Position numbers and translations under genes: made by a program. From a bacterium (GTDB taxonomy: Bacteria; Myxococcota_A; Bradymonadia; Bradymonadales; Bradymonadaceae), in contig JAUIBR010000001.1 of the NCBI GenBank assembly GCA_030427705.1, forward strand, positions 280,307 through 344,306: a stretch of DNA of 64,000 nt, given 5' to 3'. The notes under the pieces were generated by a model that searched no databases, was not told the origin of the DNA, and saw only the letters and a list, made by a program, of their open reading frames with translations. Positions 25,816-34,423 of this stretch are shown one piece after another (the stretch's first letter is position 1; every line of letters begins with the position of its first letter).

Positions 25816-26556
25816 ATGAAGAAAATGGGATTGATTCTTTGCGCAGTCACGCTGGCAGCGGCCTGTGGAACTGACGAGCCCGCGGCGCCCGAGAACAACG
25901 TCAACAACGTCAACAACGTCAACAACGTCAACAATCAAAACAACGTTAACAACGCCAACAACGCGAACAATTCGAACAACGCCAACAATTCGAACAACGT
26001 CAATAACTCGAACAACTCGAACAACTCGAATAACTCGAATAACTCGAATAACTCGAACAACTCGAATAACTCGAACAACTCGAATAACTCGAACAACTCG
26101 AACAACTCGAACAACTCGAATAACTCGAACAACTCGAATAACTCGAATAACTCGAATAACGGGTTCACGTGCGAGACGGCTATCGACGTAACCGCCGGCG
26201 GAATGTTCGCAGACCAGACGACGGTCGGCACCGGCGGCGACTATGACTCATCGGTAACCGGCGACAATTGCCCCAGCGGAGCGGCCAGCGGCCCCGACAT
26301 TGTGTATTCAGTGACGCCGACTGCGGAAACGGTTTATCGCTTTACCGTCACGCCGGAAGCGACCTTTGACCCCTTTATCCACGTCAAATCGGACTGTTCC
26401 ATCGAAGCGTGCATTGATGGAACCGTGTTCAACGGAGTCGGAGGGGTAGAGATCGTGAACGTTACGGTCCCAGCAAACACAACCTACTTCTTTATTGTCG
26501 ACGGTGAGCTCTTCGACGAGGGCATGTTCGACCTCAACGTGGAGCTGAATCCGTGA
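25816..26556 (+). CDS. Asn-rich lipoprotein with pre-peptidase-like domain
   Basis: 246-residue lipoprotein with lipobox LAAAC, then an acidic patch and about 90 residues of NNVNN/NNSNN repeats (about 27-115). The C-terminal part (about 117-246) reads as a pre-peptidase C-terminal (PPC)-like beta-sandwich: YRFTVTPEATFDPFIHV, then TTYFFIVDGE. The start at 25816 is preferred over one 69 bases earlier because GGAGG lies seven bases upstream. Its stop overlaps the next gene's GTG start, so both lipoproteins are co-translated. No catalytic residues visible. Confidence 0.78.
   Translation: MKKMGLILCAVTLAAACGTDEPAAPENNVNNVNNVNNVNNQNNVNNANNANNSNNANNSNNVNNSNNSNNSNNSNNSNNSNNSNNSNNSNNSNNSNNSNNSNNSNNSNNSNNSNNGFTCETAIDVTAGGMFADQTTVGTGGDYDSSVTGDNCPSGAASGPDIVYSVTPTAETVYRFTVTPEATFDPFIHVKSDCSIEACIDGTVFNGVGGVEIVNVTVPANTTYFFIVDGELFDEGMFDLNVELNP
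25894..26160 (+). repeat. NNx-coding satellite, 9-bp period, about 30 units
   Basis: Second large array of in-frame aacaacNNN units, with a long near-pure aactcgaa(c/t)aa run from about 26005 to 26157. Very similar to 17576-17817 and in the same orientation, about 8.3 kb away. Confidence 0.9.
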
Positions 26557-26990
26557 AAAAGCGAACACTCATCATTTCGTTCATCGTTCTGGCGCTGAGC
26601 GCTTGCGGAGATAGCGTGTCGAAAGACGGTAACAACGCAAACAACGCAAACAACGCAAACAACGGCAATAACTCGAACAACAGCAACAATTCGAACAACG
26701 CCAACAATTCGAACAACGCAAACAACTCGAACAACGCGAACAACTCCAACAACTCCAACAACGCGAACAACACAACGTGTGAGCAGAGTTACGACGGAAC
26801 CTGTGGCGGTGTTTGGTGTGTCCCCGAGAAGTTCGAGTTTGTATGCACCCCGGGCGAGACGCTTGTTTGCACCTGCACGACCGGCGGGGCCTCAGTGGAT
26901 GTTAGCGTGACCGAGGCCGTCGATTGTTCTCAGCAGAACATTCACACTACGGCGAATACTCTCTGCGAATGGGAACTTCCAGCGCTGTAG
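26553..26990 (+). CDS. small Asn-rich lipoprotein
   Basis: 145-residue lipoprotein; lipobox LSAC, then about 45 residues of NNANN/NNSNN repeats and a short Cys-rich C-terminal region (CEQSYDGTCGG, VCTPGETLVCTCTTGG). The GTG at 26553 overlaps the upstream TGA, so it is co-translated with the preceding lipoprotein. The C-terminal part contains several Cys and would form a small disulfide-bonded unit. Its 3' end overlaps the convergent lipoprotein gene by 44 bases. Confidence 0.75.
   Translation: MKKRTLIISFIVLALSACGDSVSKDGNNANNANNANNGNNSNNSNNSNNANNSNNANNSNNANNSNNSNNANNTTCEQSYDGTCGGVWCVPEKFEFVCTPGETLVCTCTTGGASVDVSVTEAVDCSQQNIHTTANTLCEWELPAL
26631..26775 (+). repeat. short NNx-coding array
   Basis: About 15 in-frame nine-base units encoding NNANN, NNGNN and NNSNN; more mixed in its third codon (gca, gcg, ggc, tcg, tcc) than the two larger arrays. 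Confidence 0.8.
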
Positions 26991-27414
26991 ACGATCCCTT
27001 TGGTTCCTCGGGTCGGCAGACATCAATATCGTGCTCCACAACTTCGTGATTCGTCTCGCGATACTCCTCAGTCCACGACTCACCCTCCCGCGGCATCAGT
27101 AGGTAAGCGCCGTAGCCGGCCGCTCCGCTGACGTAATACCAGGACTCGGGCTGCCAAATCAGGATGGCCACAGCTCCACCAACAACCGCGATTCCCAATG
27201 CCAACTCAGGTCCATACCCGGGTTCGGTCCCATGATACTCGGTGACTTGATACGTGATTTGGGTGTTTTGCAGGCAACGGTGTGTGGACTCCACAAACTT
27301 GGGCTCGCTCAGAGGTTTCCGCTCAACCTCAACGCGGTCCGTGCCCATGAGCCGAGGCTCTGAGCTGGCGCATCCACCCAAAAGTAGGAGCAAAATGAAG
27401 AGAGAGCGTCGCAT
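26947..27414 (-). CDS. small lipoprotein of unknown function
   Basis: 155-residue lipoprotein; start ATG at 27414 gives a clean signal peptide and the lipobox LLGGC. A hydrophobic segment (about residues 68-88: LALGIAVVGGAVAILIW) then follows, so the protein may be anchored by lipid and also touch the membrane. The tail has Cys and Glu-rich stretches. Longer in-frame starts upstream code for a strongly basic peptide and are rejected. Its 3' end overlaps the convergent lipoprotein gene by 44 bases. Function unknown. Confidence 0.65.
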   Translation of the reverse strand: MRRSLFILLLLLGGCASSEPRLMGTDRVEVERKPLSEPKFVESTHRCLQNTQITYQVTEYHGTEPGYGPELALGIAVVGGAVAILIWQPESWYYVSGAAGYGAYLLMPREGESWTEEYRETNHEVVEHDIDVCRPEEPKGSSTALEVPIRREYSP

Positions 27415-27460
27415 GAGGGCAAGAGTAACAGGCCTGCGTGCGACGGGGTAGCGGCGCGAC

Positions 27461-28375
27461 TTACTCGGCGGCCGCCGGTTCCATATTGGACGGGGCAGCG
27501 TCCTCTTGTTCACGCGCCATGCGCTCAAGTCGCATGTTTGGCTTACGAAGCGATGGAATCACCGGCGCCAAGATGTACGTGCGAAGCAACAGCCACCAGA
27601 AGCTCCTCTCGTTGAGAGACGGATCAACATTATCTGCAATCTTCGCATGCTCTTCACCAGCCAAGCTCCAGTGCAGACCGGGCTTGTTGTGGTGGATGGT
27701 GTGGTAACCGTTGTTGAACATGAAGAAGTTGAACACCGGATTGATGATGTTACGCGAGTGATTCCACTCGTCTTCTTCGTCAGCGTGAACGTGCTGCAGG
27801 TAGTTGAACACCAGCACCGAGAACAGGCCAACTTGCTGAGGAATGACCACGTAGAGCAGGCCCTTCTTCCAGTCCAGAATCAGCGCTCCCGCGACGTACG
27901 TGATGATGAACGCGTATTGTGCCATGCACCACCAAAACTCGCTGCGTCGCTTCCTCCACAATGTGCCCAGGTAGTCGCGAATGGGCTTCTGTTGGAAGTA
28001 GCTGGAGATGGTTGGGTAGCTAAGCAACGTCAGAAGATTGTTTCGCTCACTCACACGATAGGTAATCGTGTAGTCACCTTCGCGGTTATTGAACTTGTGG
28101 TGGTTCTTGTTGTGCGTCGGAATCCACGCGAAGACCGGGAAGCCATAAAGCCCGGTGAGCCAGAAGTCCTGGACTCGGTTGAGCCACTTGTTCTTCCAGA
28201 TTCGCAGGTGGTTGTGATTGTGCGTAATCGTCGTGATGCTCACCGCGAAATAGCATGCGGCGATGAAGAGCCATGGGTTGAACTCTTCAAGGTTCCACTG
28301 AACGATCAGCAGCGCGGTAGCAATAACGCACCACAGTACGGCGCGTAGGTCAGCAATATTTCTCAACACATCCAT
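27461..28375 (-). CDS. membrane fatty acid desaturase
   Basis: 304-residue integral membrane desaturase with di-iron His boxes HNHNH (about 52-56), HNKNHHK (about 88-94) and the third box NGYHTIHHNKPG (about 220-231). The three boxes fit the acyl-lipid/acyl-CoA desaturase family; electrons would come from a separate ferredoxin or cytochrome b5. At least four hydrophobic segments. The ATG at 28375 is chosen but has GGAG immediately before it; a GTG at 28369 would have ideal spacing from that GGAG. Substrate chain and double-bond position cannot be told. Confidence 0.88.
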   Translation of the reverse strand: MDVLRNIADLRAVLWCVIATALLIVQWNLEEFNPWLFIAACYFAVSITTITHNHNHLRIWKNKWLNRVQDFWLTGLYGFPVFAWIPTHNKNHHKFNNREGDYTITYRVSERNNLLTLLSYPTISSYFQQKPIRDYLGTLWRKRRSEFWWCMAQYAFIITYVAGALILDWKKGLLYVVIPQQVGLFSVLVFNYLQHVHADEEDEWNHSRNIINPVFNFFMFNNGYHTIHHNKPGLHWSLAGEEHAKIADNVDPSLNERSFWWLLLRTYILAPVIPSLRKPNMRLERMAREQEDAAPSNMEPAAAE

Positions 28376-28581
28376 CTCCAAGGGTGAGGGTTTTTAGTCC
28401 CTACGACCTCCCTGATGGCGCGCACCTTACAGACCAACTTTTGTAACGTCAATTCAGCGCGCCCAAGCCCGGGTGTCGGGGCAACGAGCGTGCGTATCGG
28501 AAGATTCCCACAATTCCCCGTGAGCGCCGCGAACGATTATGTTACGAATCTGCGCGAAGACGTCTTTAGGGAGGCACAACC

Positions 28582-29955
28582 ATGGCGATCGAAGCCGCAA
28601 ATTCAGTACTTGAGCTCGTTGGAAACACTCCATTGGTGAAACTTCACACGGTTGGAAAACACGTGAAGTCGAACATCTATCTCAAAATGGAGTACCTCAA
28701 TCCCGGCGGTAGCGTAAAAGACCGCCCAGCGATGCAAATCATCGCGGACGCAGAAGAGAGCGGGCAGCTCAAGCCAGGCGGCACCATCGTGGAAGCGACC
28801 AGCGGCAATACCGGCATGGGGTTGGCCCTGGCCGCCGCAAACATGGGCTACAAATGCATCTTCGTGATGCCCGACAAAATGAGTGAAGAGAAGATTCGCT
28901 CACTTCGCGCCGTGGGTGCGAAGGTCGTCGTCTGCCCGACCGCCGTTGAACCTGAAGACCCTCGCAGCTATTACAAAGTCGCTGAACGCTTGGCCGCAGA
29001 ATCGCCAAACGGATTCCTCGCAAACCAATACCACAACCCATCAAATCCGCGGGCGCACTACCTGACCACGGGTCCCGAAATCTGGAAGCAGACCAACGGC
29101 GAGATCGACGCGTTTGTCGCGACGATGGGAACCGGCGGGACGATCACCGGGTGTGGTGAATACCTCAAAGAGCAAAAGCCTGAGATGCAGGTCGTCGGCG
29201 TCGATCCTATCGGCTCCATCTACTACGACTTCTTCAAGACCGGCCGCATGACCGAAGCACACACCTACAAGGTCGAGGGCTTCGGTGAAGACTTCCTGCC
29301 TTCGACGATGAACTTCGAGTTCGTCGACGAAGTGGTCCGCGTCACAGACCGGGAATGTTTCCAGTACACGCGCCGGTTGGTTCGTGAGGAAGGCATCTTG
29401 GTCGGCGGCTCGAGTGGGGGCGCGGTCTGCGCGGCTGTGAAGTATGCCGAACGATTTGATCGTGAACTGAATATCGTCGTGATTATGTGCGACTCGTTCT
29501 CGCGTTACATGTCGAAGATTTTCGATGACGAGTGGATGCGCGAAAACGGCTTCCTTGAAGAACCAAGCCGCGGAACCGTGGCCGACATCATGGAAACCGT
29601 TGGAGCAGCCAAGCGAGGCGTCTTCACGACGAATCTTGGCAAGAAGGTCTCTGACGTCATCGAGATGATGAAGGCCCATGGCATCAGCCAGGTACCTGTC
29701 CTCGACGGCGAGCGCGTCTGCGGAATTATTGCAGAGAACGACGTTCTGAATCACCTTCTCGAGAAAGGACACGGTGACGACACCATCGACGACCTCCTCG
29801 AAACGAATTTTGCGATCGTTGAGCCGTCAAATGCAGTCGGCATCGTTGGACAGTTCTTCAAACAGAACAAAATTGTGATCGTGGTTGATGATGGAAAACT
29901 CGCAGGAATTCTCACGAAGATTGATTTCATCGACCATGTCAGCCGCAAAATGTAA
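28582..29955 (+). CDS. cbs: cystathionine beta-synthase
   Basis: 457-residue PLP enzyme. The catalytic domain (about 1-330) has the PLP Lys46 in PGGSVKDRPA, SGNTG (substrate/phosphate loop) and MGTGGTITG; the C-terminal part (about 340-457) has a pair of CBS domains, as in eukaryotic and bacterial cystathionine beta-synthases. It condenses serine (or acetylserine) with homocysteine to cystathionine and can generate H2S. AGGGAGG 13 bases upstream supports the ATG. The next gene starts inside its last seven codons. Confidence 0.92.
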   Translation: MAIEAANSVLELVGNTPLVKLHTVGKHVKSNIYLKMEYLNPGGSVKDRPAMQIIADAEESGQLKPGGTIVEATSGNTGMGLALAAANMGYKCIFVMPDKMSEEKIRSLRAVGAKVVVCPTAVEPEDPRSYYKVAERLAAESPNGFLANQYHNPSNPRAHYLTTGPEIWKQTNGEIDAFVATMGTGGTITGCGEYLKEQKPEMQVVGVDPIGSIYYDFFKTGRMTEAHTYKVEGFGEDFLPSTMNFEFVDEVVRVTDRECFQYTRRLVREEGILVGGSSGGAVCAAVKYAERFDRELNIVVIMCDSFSRYMSKIFDDEWMRENGFLEEPSRGTVADIMETVGAAKRGVFTTNLGKKVSDVIEMMKAHGISQVPVLDGERVCGIIAENDVLNHLLEKGHGDDTIDDLLETNFAIVEPSNAVGIVGQFFKQNKIVIVVDDGKLAGILTKIDFIDHVSRKM

Positions 29956-30802
29956 GTGGCTGATCGCGCTGGTCGTCCTTTTGGTAACCTCCAGCGCCTA
30001 CGCAGTTTTACCCGTTTCCAACTACCGACTCGTGGTTGGCGACCCCTTAAAAACCAGCGACGGCGTGTCCCTACGCCGCGCCACGAAGCTGGCCGAGATG
30101 ACTCAGGACCGGCTCAAGGCACGGCTGCGTGCTGCCGAGGTGAAGAGCCACGAGGTCGTCCTCAATAAGGATGGAACGCTCCGAGTTATGATTCACCGCA
30201 CCTTCCCTAGCGGCTGGTACGAAACGTTGATGCTGGCTCCGGGAAAGTTCTCGGTGATGCCCAGGACGCGCGGCGGGATCAAATGGGTGATGTTGGCCTC
30301 GGAGATTCCACAAGACGTTGAGATTCGCTCCGACAAGGAAGACGAAACAAAAACCTACCTCTGGTCGGCGAAGCGCGACACGCTCGCAAACACGCTGAAA
30401 CGCTTCCATTTCAAGAACTTCTCAGCGGTGATGGGTCCGGACGATATCGACGGCGGATGGCGGACTTATACCGTCGGAAAGGCAGTATTGACGCAGGAAA
30501 ACGTGAAGGAAGCTTCCCGACAAATGTCGTCAACAGGTGTCACCTTTGTTCGCGTCCAACTCACCAGCGACACGCCAGACCGTCTTGCCGCCGCGACCAC
30601 TTCCGATGTACAACAATGGGTAGTGGTGTTGGACGGCGAGGTGCTTGGCTTGGTGCAGTCGGCTGTGTTGAACACTGGCAAACTACAACTATCTGCACCA
30701 ACACGCGCAACCTCTCGAGATGAACAACGCTCTTGGGCACTCCAAGTCGTTGGAAGACTCGCCGCACCGCTCCCTATTAAGGTTGCCATTGTGCAGGAGT
30801 GA
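29936..30802 (+). CDS. exported protein with SecD-P1-head-like domain
   Basis: 288-residue protein with a signal peptide (about 1-23) and no further membrane helix. The region around 130-250 resembles the P1 head of the Sec translocon subunit SecD: the LAAATTSDVQQWVVVLDGEV stretch parallels the SecD motif that precedes 'AIVLDG', followed by a Gly/Ile-type repeat (VLNTGKLQL). The rest of SecD (six helices) is missing, so this would be a soluble periplasmic protein related to that domain. The start overlaps the cbs gene by 20 bases. Followed closely by a small cytoplasmic-looking protein gene. Confidence 0.62.
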   Translation: MSAAKCKWLIALVVLLVTSSAYAVLPVSNYRLVVGDPLKTSDGVSLRRATKLAEMTQDRLKARLRAAEVKSHEVVLNKDGTLRVMIHRTFPSGWYETLMLAPGKFSVMPRTRGGIKWVMLASEIPQDVEIRSDKEDETKTYLWSAKRDTLANTLKRFHFKNFSAVMGPDDIDGGWRTYTVGKAVLTQENVKEASRQMSSTGVTFVRVQLTSDTPDRLAAATTSDVQQWVVVLDGEVLGLVQSAVLNTGKLQLSAPTRATSRDEQRSWALQVVGRLAAPLPIKVAIVQE

Positions 30803-30804
30803 AG

Positions 30805-31470
30805 ATGGCTGAACGGCCACTCCCGGAAGCGATTCGCGGCTCATGGTTCTACTACCCAATCTCAGCTGACCCACGGAAAGCTGGCGATAAGCCGCTCCTC
30901 GTCTATCGGTTTCGTTTGGACGGAACGTTCAATCTCTACACCGTTCGCGACGGCAACTGGATCGACAAAGAGAAGGGAGACTACACCTTCGACGGCCAGT
31001 TCCTGATTATCCGCGGCCGAAACACAGACACGTATCGTGTCCGACCAAAACTGTTCTGGAAATGGACGCTGGAAGGCAAAAAGGAAGACTGCTTGCTCGC
31101 CCGCGGTATTGCTGATGATGAAAACGTCTCGCTGACGCCTGAACAGCAAAAAGAAATTCGAATTCTTCCCATTCGGGTATCTGTGCTTGAGCAACCCGGT
31201 GGAACTGACGGCATCTACCAGCTTGTCTACCACGTCGACGAGGAAGAGATCGTCGTCGGATCGATATTTGTGGAGTACGAACCCGATGAAGGCCGCATGT
31301 GGATTGGCCTGTCGCAGTTCACGCAAGATATCGAACCCAAAACTTGGGAACGCATCGTTCGCGAGTCGTTCCTGGATATCCACATGGGCAAACCAAACGA
31401 TATCAACGTCGTCACCCTGCGGACCCTGCACGACAACGAATCCACCGTCTTCAATTACGCCATCGCCTAG
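30805..31470 (+). CDS. hypothetical soluble protein
   Basis: 221-residue protein without signal peptide or membrane helix. Predicted mostly beta; it starts GSWFYYPISAD and contains FRLDGTFNLYTVRDGNW and KGDYTFDGQFLIIRGR, so the N-terminal part looks like a lipocalin-like beta-barrel. No catalytic motif or recognised family. The ATG at 30805 is chosen because AGGAG lies five bases upstream; a GTG six bases earlier overlaps that site. It overlaps nothing and follows the SecD-like gene by two bases. Confidence 0.7.
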   Translation: MAERPLPEAIRGSWFYYPISADPRKAGDKPLLVYRFRLDGTFNLYTVRDGNWIDKEKGDYTFDGQFLIIRGRNTDTYRVRPKLFWKWTLEGKKEDCLLARGIADDENVSLTPEQQKEIRILPIRVSVLEQPGGTDGIYQLVYHVDEEEIVVGSIFVEYEPDEGRMWIGLSQFTQDIEPKTWERIVRESFLDIHMGKPNDINVVTLRTLHDNESTVFNYAIA

Positions 31471-31472
31471 CC

Positions 31473-31787
31473 ATGGTCGCCTACATCGTTCACGTCAAAA
31501 TCTCCGAGTCCGCGCACGAGCGCTGGTACGACTGGATGATCGACAAGCATATGGGCGATCTTCTAAACACCGGGTGCTTCGAAGACGCCCGCATGTATCG
31601 TGACGAGGCCAATGATGGCGACGGACGGCGAGCATATCGGTTTGTGTATTTGGCCAAGTCTCAGGACGAGCTGCAGCGCTACACGCATGAGTTCGCACCA
31701 GAGTTAAAGCGCGAACATTCCGAACTCTTTGCCGGCGAAGTCGAAGCCTGGCGCGAAATCCTCCCGCTTGTGCATTTGGAATCTTAG
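31473..31787 (+). CDS. DUF4286 family protein
   Basis: 104-residue cytoplasmic protein of the DUF4286 family, a small ferredoxin-fold-like group present widely in bacteria. Recognisable opening VHVKISESAHERWYDWMIDKH, then LLNTGCFEDARMYR and YRFVYLAKSQDELQRYTHE. It starts two bases after the preceding stop and is likely in the same transcript as the upstream gene. Its stop overlaps the convergent phosphoesterase gene by four bases. No biochemical role is established for the family. Confidence 0.8.
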   Translation: MVAYIVHVKISESAHERWYDWMIDKHMGDLLNTGCFEDARMYRDEANDGDGRRAYRFVYLAKSQDELQRYTHEFAPELKREHSELFAGEVEAWREILPLVHLES

Positions 31788-32530
31788 AACGTCAGAACTT
31801 CCAGAACGGTTGGCCCCCTGACGTCGATTATCCGCGCCATTCCTTCCTCTTTGTAGGCAGCACTGCCACGCAGAATCAGCATTCCGTCATGTTCGATTGG
31901 ATCCGCTGGCGCATGCTTATGGCCGTGCAAAATCAGCGAAACATCGTTGGCGGAACACCAGGAAAGGAAGGATTTGTGCTCCCAGAGCGCCATCATCACG
32001 CCGCTCGCCTCTTCATCAACCCACTCGCCGGCTACCCAGGCGCCAGCTTCTGGAACCACGTGATGATGCACGACCGCGACTCGAGTCGGTGCGGATAGTT
32101 GTCGCTCCATAAGCTGGTACTGAGATTGAGATACCCGCCCATTCGCCATGTGGTTGGCGGACTGCTCCTCTTTGGACCGATCTGAAGTCGGCAGGTCGCG
32201 GAAGCTATCAAACAGAAGAAAGTCGACGTCGTCGATGCGCTCGACTCGCGGCGTTGTGCCAAAGAAATCGTCGAATTGCGAAGCGTTCTCGGGGCGATGA
32301 ATGTCGTGATTGCCGCAGATAGCGAGCCAACGCAGTCCGGATAAGTCTAGACGCTCTCGAACGGTCTGGAAGGCATCGGTGTCCTCGGGCACATGAACGA
32401 GGTCCCCGGATACCACAAGCACATCTGGCGCCTGCTGCACGATTAGACCCAGGAATGCATCGAAACGGTCCAGCGGGCGCGGGTCGCTATCCTTTCCGAT
32501 ATGCAGGTCGCTGATATGGGCAATCTTCAT
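31784..32530 (-). CDS. calcineurin-like metallophosphoesterase
   Basis: 248-residue phosphoesterase of the Icc/CpdA type. Motifs: SDLHIGK (residues 7-13), SGDLVHV (40-46), GNHDIH (72-77), HHH (about 150-152) and GHKHA (near 200). The di-metal residues are complete, so the enzyme should be active on a phosphoester, possibly a cyclic nucleotide. No signal peptide, so cytoplasmic. Start ATG overlaps the TGA of the upstream zincin lipoprotein (ATGA), so the two are co-translated although they act in different compartments. Confidence 0.87.
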   Translation of the reverse strand: MKIAHISDLHIGKDSDPRPLDRFDAFLGLIVQQAPDVLVVSGDLVHVPEDTDAFQTVRERLDLSGLRWLAICGNHDIHRPENASQFDDFFGTTPRVERIDDVDFLLFDSFRDLPTSDRSKEEQSANHMANGRVSQSQYQLMERQLSAPTRVAVVHHHVVPEAGAWVAGEWVDEEASGVMMALWEHKSFLSWCSANDVSLILHGHKHAPADPIEHDGMLILRGSAAYKEEGMARIIDVRGPTVLEVLTF

Positions 32531-34293
32531 CGGACCAGCGGATGCAGCTGCATCACTTCGGCCTGGCCTTCGGTAATCAGCGGAAGGTCAGTGAAGTTGC
32601 GTGGCGGTGCCAATGGGAACAAGAGATTGGTGAAGTCAGGGCAATTTTGCCCTGTCGACTGCGGCATATCACACGTGGGGGTGTCCATAATGGGGTCGCT
32701 CGCGCCGACCAGCGCTTCGTACTCAGCTTCGGTATCGTTGCCGAGCCCCAACACCACCTCGCTGGTGTGGCGCAGCCCCAGGTAATGACCAAGCTCGTGG
32801 GCCATGATGTAGCCGACAAAGCGGTTGTCATTGCCCAAGTCGGAGATATTGAACACGAGTCCATTACCTGCATTTCCATGCAGGCCTGGAGGTCCAGGTA
32901 CGCCCGCTGAAACGCCCAGCACAATGACGCCACCGCCAATCAGGATGTCATCCACAAGGAACACGTCGGCAGATAGGTGTCCCGACAATGTGGGGTCGCG
33001 GGGCTCGCCCATGCCAGCCAAACGCTTGATGTCTGCGAACGAGCGGATGACGCCATACCGTTCGCGTGCTTCCTCAATCGCGTCGTAGTACTGGACCGAA
33101 CCGAGCTGGATTCCCGCGGGTTCGTAGATATCTCGAACGACCTGAAGTACCTCGGCCAAATCTGGGTCAGTGCCAGCCTGCGCGGCATCCAGCATCTCTC
33201 CAACGAGGTAGATATTGAGGTCTATGGTCGAGCCGGGATTTCCGCCGACCACGTAGATGCAGGGCTCAGCCGACGTGGTCGTCAGACGCATTGTGTGTGT
33301 GCCGGGTTCGACCAGGTTGGCAAACTGCGGGGCATAGGGCACACCGATCGGCCAATCGAACGCGAACTCCGCGTAGCGGCCGACAGGCGTGTCATCGTAG
33401 TACGTCAGCTCCGTCGCCCGTAGATTGTGGTGCTTGTATGTATCGATCAGGTCAATCGAGACGCTAGGGCCGGTGATCTCTAAGGGCGAAACCAAACCCG
33501 TCGGCACCAATGGCGTCACGACATATGAAGACACACCTTCGGGCACTTCGAACTGAATCTCCCAACGCATTCCGGTGTCGCCCTCGCCCACATTCGTCGC
33601 GCCGCACGTGATGCCCAAAAGCTGCTCTGTAGTCTCGAAGTCCACGATGGGCGGCATGGTGTTGGACGGCAAACAGATGTCGTCCAACGCGACCTTTTTG
33701 CACAGATAGCCGGTGCGGCAATCTACCGTGCGGGTGCAACCATCGAAGCAGGTTTCACCGTATCCATCGACATTGTCGGTGCAGACACCATCACCAATGC
33801 AGGTCTGACATTCCGGGCTAAGGCAGTAACCACCGGGGAAGGACGTGTCACAAGTCATCCCTCGGTTGCAGTCGTTGTCGACTTCGCAACGGGCGCCCGT
33901 TTCGCCAGGTACAGGCCCGTCTTCAAAGCGTGCGGAGCAGTACTTTTGACCGTCCTGCTCTGCGCAATAGTAGGCCGGCCGGCAGTCTTCATCCGTCTCG
34001 CAGCCGTCGAAACAGCTTGCGGTGTTATTGATGATCGGCAGGCAAACGGCGTCGTCGCGATTGCAATCTCTTTGGTCGCACCCAAGCGTCGTGCAATAGC
34101 CATTTCGCCAGCCGGCGATCTCGGCGATGCATGTCCCACCAAGGCAATCCGTTCCGCTGACACATGGAGATCCGTCTTTTCCATCCGTGAATGGCGCGGG
34201 ATCTGTGTACTCGGGAGGATCGTCTTCTCCGTCGCATGCGCCCACAACGAACAGCAAGAGCAGGGCAGCCAAGATTCGGAAAAGCGGTGTCAT
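32527..34293 (-). CDS. Cys-rich lipoprotein with zincin metalloprotease domain
   Basis: 588-residue lipoprotein with lipobox VGAC. The N-terminal part (about 25-210) is made of Cys-rich repeats (CVSGTDCLGGTC, CDQRDCNRDDAVC, CETDEDCRPAYYC), probably disulfide-bonded. From about 230 the chain becomes beta-rich; near residue 500 there is the zinc-binding HELGHYLGLRH motif of metzincins, followed later by a typical SDPIMDTP region. Predicted to be a surface or secreted protease held by its lipid anchor. I cannot see the pro-region and do not know whether it is activated by cleavage. Confidence 0.78.
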   Translation of the reverse strand: MTPLFRILAALLLLFVVGACDGEDDPPEYTDPAPFTDGKDGSPCVSGTDCLGGTCIAEIAGWRNGYCTTLGCDQRDCNRDDAVCLPIINNTASCFDGCETDEDCRPAYYCAEQDGQKYCSARFEDGPVPGETGARCEVDNDCNRGMTCDTSFPGGYCLSPECQTCIGDGVCTDNVDGYGETCFDGCTRTVDCRTGYLCKKVALDDICLPSNTMPPIVDFETTEQLLGITCGATNVGEGDTGMRWEIQFEVPEGVSSYVVTPLVPTGLVSPLEITGPSVSIDLIDTYKHHNLRATELTYYDDTPVGRYAEFAFDWPIGVPYAPQFANLVEPGTHTMRLTTTSAEPCIYVVGGNPGSTIDLNIYLVGEMLDAAQAGTDPDLAEVLQVVRDIYEPAGIQLGSVQYYDAIEEARERYGVIRSFADIKRLAGMGEPRDPTLSGHLSADVFLVDDILIGGGVIVLGVSAGVPGPPGLHGNAGNGLVFNISDLGNDNRFVGYIMAHELGHYLGLRHTSEVVLGLGNDTEAEYEALVGASDPIMDTPTCDMPQSTGQNCPDFTNLLFPLAPPRNFTDLPLITEGQAEVMQLHPLVR

Positions 34294-34423
34294 CGATACT
34301 CCTTAGAGGAACCACAGGTTAGACGGAATGGCGATGCGATTCGAGCCGAAATGAATACGAGATGTAGGTGGACGTCTGACAACCAACACCGGGCGCGTGA
34401 CGCAACAGACACAAGGAGTTGTC

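Noticed and set aside
25935..26231. Minus-strand frame encoding FELFELFEL repeats
   Set aside because: Antisense shadow of the Asn-codon array; same reason as above.
29885..29935. Longer start for the SecD-like gene (upstream ATG codons inside cbs)
   Set aside because: It would add a basic peptide before the signal sequence; the ATG at 29936 gives a normal signal peptide.
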